Counted from the first letter of the stretch, positions 1 to 5,837 are shown. The stretch: 13,394 bases of DNA from an uncultured Ruminococcus sp. (GCA_902783235.1 CACZQG010000247.1:1-13394), one strand, 5' to 3'. The notes: generated by a model from the letters alone, not told the origin. A program made the numbers and translations.

Positions 1-2
1 CT

Positions 3-71
3 TCCTTGATAAATTTCCTCTCTGCCTTCGTCTTTTTGGCAATCTTTAATTGGGGGAGCAATATTATGTGA
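3..71 (+). CDS. Possible C-terminal end of an upstream membrane protein (partial)
   Basis: An open frame enters from the left edge (codons start at base 3) and stops at TGA 69-71, eight bases before a terminator hairpin. The residues are mostly hydrophobic (for example NFLSAFVFLAIFNWG), as at the end of a membrane protein. Position just before a terminator supports a plus-strand gene ending here. Only about 22 codons are visible, no family can be named, and the neighbouring frame stops at 47-49, so this is a weak call. Confidence 0.3.
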   Translation, partial: SLINFLSAFVFLAIFNWGSNIM

Positions 72-78
72 TGTAAAT

Positions 79-120
79 GCTCCGGGGTATTTGCTTCGGA
101 GCTTTTTTCGGAGCTTTTTT
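79..120 (+). terminator. Intrinsic terminator with duplicated 3' arm
   Basis: GCTCCG (79-84) pairs with CGGAGC (97-102) around a 12-base loop, followed by six T. The 3' arm plus T tract, CGGAGCTTTTTT, is then repeated exactly at 109-120, so either copy could complete the hairpin. It would end the upstream transcript just before the rpsO promoter. Confidence 0.8.
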
Positions 121-131
121 AAAAAAAGTCC

Positions 132-160
132 TTTACAAACCTGAAAAAATGTGGTATAAT
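132..160 (+). promoter_or_regulatory. rpsO promoter (sigma-A type)
   Basis: TTTACA (132-137) and TATAAT (155-160) are separated by 17 bases, with a TG one base ahead of the -10 (extended -10). Transcription should start near 167, giving a leader of about 95 nt before rpsO. Confidence 0.85.
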
Positions 161-166
161 AATTTT

Positions 167-260
167 GAGCCATTTACATGGATATGGGATATAGCCCCAT
201 AGGGGAATTGCCTTACCCATTTCTAAGTTTATGCGCAATAAAAATGAAGAGGTGAAAAAA
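167..260 (+). promoter_or_regulatory. Structured rpsO 5' leader, candidate S15 autoregulatory element
   Basis: TATGGG (183-188) can pair with CCCATA (196-201). ATGGG (184-188) can instead pair with CCCAT (216-220), and CCCC (195-198) can pair with GGGG (202-205). Such mutually exclusive helices just upstream of the rpsO ribosome binding site resemble the leader RNAs that S15 binds to limit its own synthesis in several bacterial groups. The helices are visible; S15 binding is inferred. Confidence 0.4.
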
Positions 261-527
261 ATGCTTTTGAAGGAAGAAAAGACAGCCGTTATCGAGGCTA
301 ACAGAACTCATGAGAATGATACAGGTTCTCCCGAGGTACAGATCGCTATTCTTACAAAGAGGATCAATGACCTTACAGAACACCTGAAGATCCACAAGAA
401 GGATCATCATTCAAGAAGAGGTCTTCTTAAAATGGTAGGTCACAGAAGAAATCTTTTGGGCTACCTGAAGAAGAAGGACATCGAAAGATACCGTGCTATA
501 ATCGAAAAGCTCGGCATCAGAAAGTAA
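261..527 (+). CDS. rpsO: 30S ribosomal protein S15
   Basis: Ribosomal protein S15 binds 16S rRNA in the central domain of the small subunit and nucleates platform assembly. The 88 residues match the usual length of 88-89 and carry family signatures: [22 protein letters not shown] followed by the [20 protein letters not shown] rRNA-binding stretch and the C-terminal [12 protein letters not shown]. The start at 261 is chosen because GAGGTG (249-254) sits six bases upstream and the protein then begins [10 protein letters not shown], as in other S15 proteins; an in-frame ATG at 231 would add a ten-residue charged extension spanning this ribosome binding site. It has its own promoter and terminator and lies upstream of pnp, the common rpsO-pnp arrangement. 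Confidence 0.97.
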   Translation: MLLKEEKTAVIEANRTHENDTGSPEVQIAILTKRINDLTEHLKIHKKDHHSRRGLLKMVGHRRNLLGYLKKKDIERYRAIIEKLGIRK

Positions 528-534
528 GTTTTTC

Positions 535-568
535 AAAAGGCAGTCCGGGATTTTCCGTTCTGCCTTTT
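535..568 (+). terminator. rpsO terminator
   Basis: AAAAGGCAG (535-543) pairs with CTGCCTTTT (560-568), with an inner CGG/CCG pairing. The T run is short and lies mostly within the stem, so some readthrough into pnp is likely. No strong separate promoter for pnp was found downstream. Confidence 0.75.
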
Positions 569-764
569 AAAACAACTAAAGAATTTTATATGACAGCGGA
601 GAGTTTTAGCATTAAACCATGCTTTGGAAGCATGGTTATATTCAGGAGTATTAACTACTGTCTACCGATTCATTTACTGTCTACCGCTTAAAATGCAGGT
701 CCTGATCTCCAAATCATGGTTTATTGCTAAAGCTGCTGTCGGAAAAACACGGAGGCTAAAAAAT
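569..764 (+). promoter_or_regulatory. pnp 5' leader with a perfect hairpin and a direct repeat
   Basis: AACCATGCTT (615-624) and AAGCATGGTT (628-637) form a perfect 10-bp stem with a three-base loop. Downstream, TACTGTCTACCG occurs twice (656-667 and 675-686, 19 bases apart). The pnp leaders of enteric bacteria contain hairpins through which PNPase represses itself after RNase III cutting; a similar role here is inference. The frame of pnp stays open upstream to a TTG at 624, but that codon lies inside the hairpin. Confidence 0.45.
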
Positions 765-2879
765 ATGTTTGAAAATTACAGAACTTTTGAGACCACATTT
801 GCAGGAAGAAAGCTGATGGTTGAAACAGGCAAGACCTGTGAGCTTTCCAACGGCTCTTGCTGGGTGCATTATGGTGAAACTGTTGTAATGGCTAATGTTA
901 CTGCAAGTGATAAGCCCAGAGAAGGTGTGGATTTCTTCCCCCTTTCGGTTGACTTTGAGGAGAGACTTTACTCTGTTGGTAAGATCCCCGGATCATTCAC
1001 CAAGAGAGAGGGTAAGCCCTCAGAAAAGGCTATACTCACCTCCCGTATGGTTGACAGACCTATCCGTCCTTTGTTCCCCAAGGATATGAGAAACGATGTA
1101 TCTGTTGTAATGACAGTGCTGGCGGTTGATCCTGACTGTTCCCCTGAGATCACAGGTATGATAGCTACTGCTATTGCTATCTCTATATCAGATATTCCCT
1201 GGAATGGTCCTATTGCAGGTATCAGCGTAGGCTTAGTTGACGGCGAGATCGTTCTCAACCCCACACTCGAGCAGAGAGCAAAGACAGATCTTGTTCTGAC
1301 AGTTGCAGGTTCAGCAGAAAAGATCGTTATGATCGAGGCAGGTGCTAATGAGGTACCTGAGGACAAGATGCTGGAGGCTATCCTTACAGGTCATGAGGAG
1401 ATCAAGAAAATCGTTGCTTTCATCAGCGATATACAGAAGCAGATCGGCAAGAAGAAATTCGAGTTCGAGTCCCAGGAGGTTGACCATGAAATGTTTGACG
1501 CTATTGAAGCGTTTGCAGGTGAAAAGGTCAAGTTTGCACTGGACACAAATGACAAGAATGTTCGTGAGGAAAGACTTACTCCCATAAAGGATGCTATTCA
1601 TGAGGAATTTGATGAAAAGTACCCTGAGCAGGAAATGATGATAGATGAATGTATCTATAAGCTCCAGAAGAAGATAGTAAGAAACTGGCTCTATGAGGGT
1701 AAGCGTGTTGACGGCAGAGGCATTGATGAGATAAGACCTCTTGCAGCTGAGGTAGGTGTACTTCCCAGAGTTCACGGTTCCGGTCTCTTTACAAGAGGTC
1801 AGACACAGGTGCTTACTATCGCAACACTGGGACCTGTGAGTGAAGCTCAGAAGATAGACGGTATTGATGAGGAAGAATCCAAGAGATATATGCATCACTA
1901 TAATTTCCCTTCATACTCTGTTGGTGAGACAAAGCCCAGCAGAGGTCCGGGAAGACGTGAGATTGGTCATGGTGCACTGGCTGAAAGAGCTTTGGAGCCT
2001 GTTATCCCTCCTGTTGAGGAATTCCCCTATGCATTGAGACTGGTATCAGAGGTACTTTCATCCAACGGTTCTACATCCCAGGGTTCTATCTGCGGATCAA
2101 CCCTTGCACTGATGGATGCAGGTGTTCCCATTAAGGCACCTGTTGCAGGTATTTCCTGTGGTCTTATAACCAAGCCTGACAGCGATGAGTTTATGACAAT
2201 GGTTGATATCCAGGGTCTGGAAGACTTCTTCGGCGATATGGACTTCAAGGTGGGCGGTACTCATAAGGGTATCACAGCTATACAGGTGGATATCAAGGTA
2301 GACGGTCTTACACCTGCTATCATAAAGGAAGCTTTTGAAAAGACAAGAAAAGCAAGACTTTACATTCTTGACGAGATAATGCTCAAGGCAATTCCCGAGC
2401 CAAGAAAGACAGTAAACAAATATGCACCGAAAATGCTCCAGACTAAGATAGACGTTGATAAGATCAGAGAGGTTATCGGTCAGGGCGGAAAGGTCATCCA
2501 GAAGATCACAGCTGAATGTGACGTTAAGATAGATATAAATGAGGACGGTAATGTATTCATTTCCGGTATTGACCTTGACAAGTGCAATAAGGCACTCTCT
2601 ATTGTTCACACTATTGCAGCAGGTCCCGAGGTAGGTGCTATCTACAAGGGCAAGGTAGTCCGTATAATGAACTTCGGCGCATTTGTTGAGATAGCTCCCG
2701 GAAAGGACGGACTTGTACACATCTCCAAGCTGGACAAGCAGAGAGTTGAGAGAGTTGAGGACGTTGTTTCTATTGGTGATGAGATAGTAGTAAAGGTTGT
2801 GGAGATCGACAGACAGGGAAGAGTGAACCTTTCAAGAAAGGATGCACTTGCTGAGCTGGAGGCTAAGAAGAACAGCTGA
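765..2879 (+). CDS. pnp: Polyribonucleotide nucleotidyltransferase (PNPase)
   Basis: PNPase is a trimeric 3'-to-5' exoribonuclease that releases nucleoside diphosphates by phosphorolysis and takes part in mRNA turnover. The 704-residue product has the full domain order: first RNase PH-like domain, an alpha-helical segment, second RNase PH-like domain with the active-site stretch GDMDFKVGGT (about residues 490-499) and the phosphate-binding SSNGSTSQGSICG segment, a KH domain with its GQGG loop (572-575), and a C-terminal S1 domain beginning near GAIYKGKVVRIMNFGAFVEI. Length is typical. The start at 765 is set by GGAGG (751-755) nine bases upstream and the conserved opening MFENYRTFETTFAGR; 47 further upstream in-frame codons run through the leader hairpin and do not look like PNPase. 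Confidence 0.97.
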   Translation: MFENYRTFETTFAGRKLMVETGKTCELSNGSCWVHYGETVVMANVTASDKPREGVDFFPLSVDFEERLYSVGKIPGSFTKREGKPSEKAILTSRMVDRPIRPLFPKDMRNDVSVVMTVLAVDPDCSPEITGMIATAIAISISDIPWNGPIAGISVGLVDGEIVLNPTLEQRAKTDLVLTVAGSAEKIVMIEAGANEVPEDKMLEAILTGHEEIKKIVAFISDIQKQIGKKKFEFESQEVDHEMFDAIEAFAGEKVKFALDTNDKNVREERLTPIKDAIHEEFDEKYPEQEMMIDECIYKLQKKIVRNWLYEGKRVDGRGIDEIRPLAAEVGVLPRVHGSGLFTRGQTQVLTIATLGPVSEAQKIDGIDEEESKRYMHHYNFPSYSVGETKPSRGPGRREIGHGALAERALEPVIPPVEEFPYALRLVSEVLSSNGSTSQGSICGSTLALMDAGVPIKAPVAGISCGLITKPDSDEFMTMVDIQGLEDFFGDMDFKVGGTHKGITAIQVDIKVDGLTPAIIKEAFEKTRKARLYILDEIMLKAIPEPRKTVNKYAPKMLQTKIDVDKIREVIGQGGKVIQKITAECDVKIDINEDGNVFISGIDLDKCNKALSIVHTIAAGPEVGAIYKGKVVRIMNFGAFVEIAPGKDGLVHISKLDKQRVERVEDVVSIGDEIVVKVVEIDRQGRVNLSRKDALAELEAKKNS

Positions 2880-2897
2880 TAATAACTGAAATACGTC

Positions 2898-2921
2898 AAA
2901 GGGACAGGCTTCTGTCCCTTT
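2898..2921 (+). terminator. Hairpin after pnp, weak terminator or RNA processing signal
   Basis: AAAGGGACAG (2898-2907) pairs perfectly with CTGTCCCTTT (2912-2921) around a GCTT loop. The sequence after it (AGATTTTA) is a poor T tract and leads straight into the ribosome binding site of the next gene. It may protect the pnp 3' end or only partly terminate. Confidence 0.6.
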
Positions 2922-2939
2922 AGATTTTAGGAGGAAAAT

Positions 2940-3518
2940 ATGAGAACAAGGCTTTTGGCATTAATATCTGCATTTGCCTTTGCGGCGGTGTTTACAGCCT
3001 GCGGCAGCAATGACAGCAGTAGCGAACCTGAAAAATTGGATTTTAACAATATATCCATAGCAGACAGAACACCTGTGGATGCTGCTGAGGAAACTATTCA
3101 GTCAGAGGCAGCACTTTCCGATACGGTGACGCCACTGGGACATGAAACAGGTCTGGGCATAAGGCTTCCGTCAGACTATGCGCTGAATGACGGTTGGTCA
3201 TGCTATTCCGATTCTGTTTACAAAAACGCCGTGTGGGTACAGGATGCACAGGTATATGAAACCTCTGAGGATCTGAAAAGCGCTATCGGTAATCTGTCGG
3301 ACAAGATAAAGGAAATGAACATAGGCGAATTCAAGGCTTACGTTGCGGAAAATCCTGATGATTTCTATGGCGCTTCTTCCAACTATTTTATCGATTTTGG
3401 AAAGAAAATTGGAAAGTATGAGGGTATGAGAATACTCGTTTCCAATAATGATAAGGATATAGCCGCAACACAGAGAGACATTATCATGCAGATGATACAG
3501 TCGGTAACTGCTTCTTAA
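2940..3518 (+). CDS. Small lipoprotein of unknown function
   Basis: This 192-residue protein starts with a lipoprotein signal peptide: MRTR, a hydrophobic run, and a lipobox-like VFTAC with the acylated Cys at residue 21, then a Ser/Asp/Glu-rich tether (SNDSSSEPEK). It should be anchored on the outer face of the membrane. The mature part is acidic, contains one Cys-free globular region from about residue 65 (HETGLGIRLPSDYALNDGW) and has no motif I recognise. AGGAGG (2929-2934) five bases upstream fixes the start. It follows pnp after a short hairpin and may be partly co-transcribed with it; no separate strong promoter was seen. Function cannot be assigned. Confidence 0.85.
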   Translation: MRTRLLALISAFAFAAVFTACGSNDSSSEPEKLDFNNISIADRTPVDAAEETIQSEAALSDTVTPLGHETGLGIRLPSDYALNDGWSCYSDSVYKNAVWVQDAQVYETSEDLKSAIGNLSDKIKEMNIGEFKAYVAENPDDFYGASSNYFIDFGKKIGKYEGMRILVSNNDKDIAATQRDIIMQMIQSVTAS

Positions 3519-3525
3519 AAATTGC

Positions 3526-3554
3526 TTGACAAATCAGCGTAAATGATATATAAT
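3526..3554 (+). promoter_or_regulatory. Consensus promoter for the antisense small RNA
   Basis: TTGACA (3526-3531) and TATAAT (3549-3554) are separated by exactly 17 bases. No reading frame of note lies downstream; the transcript would meet a terminator at 3610-3648, which implies a short non-coding RNA. Confidence 0.88.
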
Positions 3555-3561
3555 AATATAA

Positions 3562-3648
3562 AAGAGGAACGCACCGATAAGCGGTCGCTCCCTAAGTTTT
3601 GCTATTTAAAATAGCCGTCCTATTGTGAGAGCAGGGCGGTTATTTTTT
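3562..3648 (+). ncRNA. Putative type I antitoxin RNA (about 87 nt), antisense to the Hol-Tox mRNA
   Basis: A perfect sigma-A promoter ahead and a strong terminator at the end define an RNA of about 87 nt with no convincing open frame. Its 3' part (from about 3600) is fully complementary to the end of the convergent toxin mRNA, including the last toxin codons. Its 5' part folds into a hairpin (ACCG 3573-3576 with CGGT 3582-3585, plus outer pairs). Bases 3577-3591 can also pair with the toxin ribosome binding site and start codon (12 Watson-Crick pairs, two G-U, one mismatch). This two-site layout resembles the par/Fst locus of plasmid pAD1. Exact ends and function are inferred. Confidence 0.7.
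3610..3648 (+). terminator. Shared terminator hairpin of the toxin-antitoxin locus
   Basis: AATAGCCGTCCT (3610-3621) pairs with AGGGCGGTTATT (3633-3644) over 12 positions, two of them G-U, around an 11-base loop, with a T tract 3643-3648 on the plus strand. The toxin stop codon lies inside the stem, so the same hairpin can end the minus-strand mRNA, followed there by a weaker ATTTT. Confidence 0.85.
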
Positions 3649-3744
3649 GTTATTATGAAGAACAATGTATATTATGAGTGATGCAAACCCCGTAAGGAAA
3701 ATTCCCACTTGGATAAGTTCTGCCCACGTTACATAGCTGTTCAT
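3640..3744 (-). CDS. Hol-Tox-like small membrane peptide (putative type I toxin)
   Basis: This 34-residue peptide begins MNSYVTWAELIQVGIFLTGF, continues through a hydrophobic ASLIIYIVLH segment and ends in the polar NNKK tail. One membrane helix spans about residues 10-29. The pattern, a short polar N-terminus with aromatic residues, a single helix starting ELIQxGIF, and a lysine-rich C-terminus, matches the putative holin-like toxin (Hol-Tox) peptides related to B. subtilis TxpA, which act on the cell membrane when overproduced. AGGAGG (3756-3761) lies 11 bases upstream, and a perfect minus-strand promoter (3859-3831) gives a leader of about 80 nt. A convergent small RNA covers its 3' end. 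Family assignment rests on residue pattern and locus layout, not a search. Confidence 0.75.
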   Translation of the reverse strand: MNSYVTWAELIQVGIFLTGFASLIIYIVLHNNKK

Positions 3745-3824
3745 AAACTATCGCTCCTCCTTTCATATTATGTAAGAAAAGAAAGGTCAGGGAGCAAACC
3801 GCCTACCGTTTTATGGTACGTTCC
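3745..3824 (-). promoter_or_regulatory. Toxin mRNA 5' leader with hairpin and internal anti-Shine-Dalgarno
   Basis: The expected transcript starts GGAACG at 3824, like the small RNA on the other side. It can form a 5' hairpin (TACC with GGTA) and contains TTGCTCC (minus strand, 3797-3791), able to pair over seven bases with GGAGCGA (3757-3751), part of the ribosome binding region. Masking of the ribosome binding site by the leader is a known trait of type I toxin mRNAs; here it is predicted by eye. Confidence 0.5.
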
Positions 3825-3830
3825 ATTTAT

Positions 3831-3859
3831 ATTATACATTATCCGACAATAGATGTCAA
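3831..3859 (-). promoter_or_regulatory. Consensus promoter for the toxin mRNA
   Basis: Read on the minus strand, TTGACA (3859-3854) and TATAAT (3836-3831) are separated by 17 bases. Both boxes are perfect. The predicted start is the G at about 3824. The -35 lies 53 bases from the divergent trp promoter. Confidence 0.88.
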
Positions 3860-3912
3860 TTAATAGTCGATTACAAAACTACCTGTCTTTCAGAAAAAAA
3901 TCAAAAAACTAC

Positions 3913-3941
3913 TTGACAAATCGGTTTTTCTGTGTTACAAT
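3913..3941 (+). promoter_or_regulatory. trp operon promoter
   Basis: TTGACA (3913-3918) and TACAAT (3936-3941) are separated by 17 bases, with a TG one base before the -10 (extended -10). The transcript would begin near 3948 and run through the T-box leader into trpE. Confidence 0.85.
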
Positions 3942-4067
3942 AAATATAACAAGTAAATAATAACGATTTAAACCGTTGAAGCGGAGATAAAGGCGATGAT
4001 GCTTTCACAGAGAGCTCGGGGTGGTGTGATCCGGGTAAAAAACAAGTCGTCAAATGGACCGCCGAGG

Positions 4068-4132
4068 GCGCAGTCAAAGGTTGCAGGGTGCAGGAGCGCA
4101 GTTAAAGGACTCAGCCAGGGGTGCAGTTCAAG
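4068..4132 (+). repeat. Three imperfect direct repeats inside the T-box leader
   Basis: GCGCAGTCAAAGG (4068-4080), GCGCAGTTAAAGG (4096-4108) and GTGCAGTTCAAG (4121-4132) recur at spacings of 28 and 25 bases between Stem I and the downstream helices. A GCCGG/CCGGC hairpin (4132-4145) follows. The segment is not part of the core T-box plan as I know it. Confidence 0.65.
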
Positions 4133-4308
4133 CCGGTTATCCGGCAAAGGACAGCAATATGGCAGACTTTTAATCATCAGCTCATGCAATGTATACTGAG
4201 TATTCTGCGACGTTAAGGCTTACGTTAGTAGTCGGGAGCATGATAGTGCTCTGCTTAAAGTGCGCAGTTTATCTGCGAAACAGGGTGGTACCACGGATAA
4301 GTATATTC

Positions 4309-4348
4309 GTCCCTGACAGAATGATCCTATTCTGTCAGGGACTTTTTT
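4309..4348 (+). terminator. T-box-controlled attenuator ahead of trpE
   Basis: GTCCCTGACAGAAT (4309-4322) pairs perfectly with ATTCTGTCAGGGAC (4329-4342) over 14 bp with a six-base loop, followed by six T (4343-4348). Its 5' arm includes the bases the antiterminator needs, so the two structures exclude each other. Confidence 0.95.
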
Positions 4349-4367
4349 GTTTTTGGAGGTGCTTTTT

Positions 4368-5837
4368 ATGAAGATCTTTCCTGAAAAAGAGGAGATAAGA
4401 AAAATTGCAGAAACAGGCAGATATGATATTGCTCCGGTGAGAATGGAGATACTTTCGGATATATGTACGCCTATCCAGGCATTGGCGATACTTAAAAAAA
4501 TATCCCATCATGCATTCATTCTTGAGTCGGCAGCAGAAAAGGAAAAATGGGGACGGTATACCTTTTTAGGTTATGACCCGGTAATGGAAATAACCTGTGA
4601 AAAGGACAGCATGAAGGTGGGAGACAGAGAGATCAACACCAATGATCCGGCAGGGGAGATAAGAAAGCTTCTGGCAGGTTACAGAAGTCCCAAAATAGAT
4701 GGTATGCCATCCTTTACCGGCGGACTGGTAGGATATTTTTCCTATGACTTTTTAAGCTACAGTGAACCCACAGTCCGTTTTGAAGGTGAGGATCCCGACA
4801 GCTTTAAGGATGTTGACCTTATGCTTTTTGATAAGGTAATAGCATTTGATAACTTTCGTCAGAGAATAATCCTTATAAAAAATATAAGGCTTGACAATGT
4901 GGATGATAATTATGGTGATGCTGTATCTGAGCTGGAGGAAATGGCAGTACTGCTAAGGAATGGGGAAAAGGCTAAAGAGCCCAGATCAAGACTTCTGGAT
5001 GAAGTCAAGCCTATGTTTGACAAAAGCAGGTATTGCTCCATGGTGGAAAAGGCAAAAGAATATATCCATGAGGGAGATATTTTTCAGATAGTGCTTTCAA
5101 ACAGAATGAGCGCACCCTTTGAGGGAACATTGTTCAATACCTACCGTATACTCCGCACGCTGAACCCTTCACCGTATATGGTGTATTTTTCGGGTACGGA
5201 TGTAGAGGTGGCGGCGGCTTCTCCGGAAACCCTGGTAAAGCTGGAGGACGGTGTACTCCATACATTCCCATTGGCAGGTACAAGACCCAGAGGTAAGACA
5301 GAGGCAGAAGACAAGGCTCTTGAAGCTGATCTTTTAGCTGATAAAAAGGAACTGGCAGAGCATAATATGCTGGTGGATCTGGGCAGAAATGATCTTGGCA
5401 GGATAAGCAAATTCGGTACGGTAGAGGTTGAAAAGCTTCACAGTATCGAAAGGTATTCCCACGTTATGCATATCGGCTCCACTGTAAAAGGAGAGATAAG
5501 AGAGGACTGTGATGCTCTTGATGCAGTATCATCGGTGCTTCCGGCAGGAACCCTTTCCGGTGCTCCTAAAATCAGAGCCTGTCAGCTTATTGCAGAGCTG
5601 GAAAACAACAAGAGAGGCATTTACGGCGGTGCCATAGGATATATTGATTTTACGGGAAATCTTGACACCTGTATAGCTATTCGCCTTGCCTACAGGAAAA
5701 ACGGACAGGTATTCATAAGAAGCGGTGCAGGTATCGTAGCGGATTCTGTTCCGGAAAAGGAATTTCAGGAGTGTATAAATAAGGCGGCAGCTGTAGTCAG
5801 TGCCTTGAAGGCAGCAGAGGAGGTAGATGATCTGTGA
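4368..5837 (+). CDS. trpE: Anthranilate synthase component I
   Basis: TrpE converts chorismate to anthranilate using ammonia supplied by TrpG, the first committed step of tryptophan synthesis. The 489 residues include the N-terminal LES element (ILES, 51-54) that forms part of the tryptophan feedback site in known TrpE proteins, and the C-terminal chorismate-binding domain with LAGTRPRG (302-309), LVDLGRNDLGRISKFG and LPAGTLSGAPK (391-401). The start at 4368 follows GGAGG (4355-4359) by eight bases and gives the typical opening; an upstream in-frame codon at 4347 overlaps the attenuator T tract. It ends in a four-base GTGA overlap with trpG, which indicates coupled translation. The T-box leader controls it. 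Confidence 0.97.
   Translation: MKIFPEKEEIRKIAETGRYDIAPVRMEILSDICTPIQALAILKKISHHAFILESAAEKEKWGRYTFLGYDPVMEITCEKDSMKVGDREINTNDPAGEIRKLLAGYRSPKIDGMPSFTGGLVGYFSYDFLSYSEPTVRFEGEDPDSFKDVDLMLFDKVIAFDNFRQRIILIKNIRLDNVDDNYGDAVSELEEMAVLLRNGEKAKEPRSRLLDEVKPMFDKSRYCSMVEKAKEYIHEGDIFQIVLSNRMSAPFEGTLFNTYRILRTLNPSPYMVYFSGTDVEVAAASPETLVKLEDGVLHTFPLAGTRPRGKTEAEDKALEADLLADKKELAEHNMLVDLGRNDLGRISKFGTVEVEKLHSIERYSHVMHIGSTVKGEIREDCDALDAVSSVLPAGTLSGAPKIRACQLIAELENNKRGIYGGAIGYIDFTGNLDTCIAIRLAYRKNGQVFIRSGAGIVADSVPEKEFQECINKAAAVVSALKAAEEVDDL

Larger units (their letters stand above)
3948..4348 (+). promoter_or_regulatory. Tryptophan T-box riboswitch leader (specifier UGG)
   Basis: Uncharged tRNA-Trp binding to this leader should stabilise an antiterminator and allow trp transcription. 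Visible elements in order: Stem I, with AGAGAGC and GGTG distal motifs (4009-4030); specifier codon TGG at 4055-4057 followed by the usual A; flanking helix GGCG/CGCC (3992-3995 with 4060-4063); Stem II with an AGTA S-turn-like segment (4208-4234); Stem III CGCAG/CTGCG (4263-4277); the T-box AGGGTGGTACCACGG (4282-4296); and antiterminator pairing CAGGG (4281-4285) with CCCTG (4311-4315). It competes with the terminator below. At about 400 nt it is long for the class, because of a repeat-bearing segment between Stems I and II. Confidence 0.93.

Noticed and set aside
624..764. A 47-residue N-terminal extension of PNPase
   Set aside because: The upstream in-frame start is a TTG inside a hairpin without a ribosome binding site, and the residues do not resemble PNPase. 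GGAGG before 765 gives the normal start.
3653..3766. A 37-residue minus-strand frame starting at ATG 3766, overlapping the toxin gene
   Set aside because: Its start codon lies just upstream of the AGGAGG and has no ribosome binding site of its own. The product lacks a membrane helix or familiar pattern, whereas the frame from 3744 has both.
3996..4199. A 67-codon open frame in the trp leader, considered as a leader peptide for classical attenuation
   Set aside because: It has no Trp codons and coincides with T-box Stem I and the repeat segment. The T-box, specifier and antiterminator explain regulation fully.
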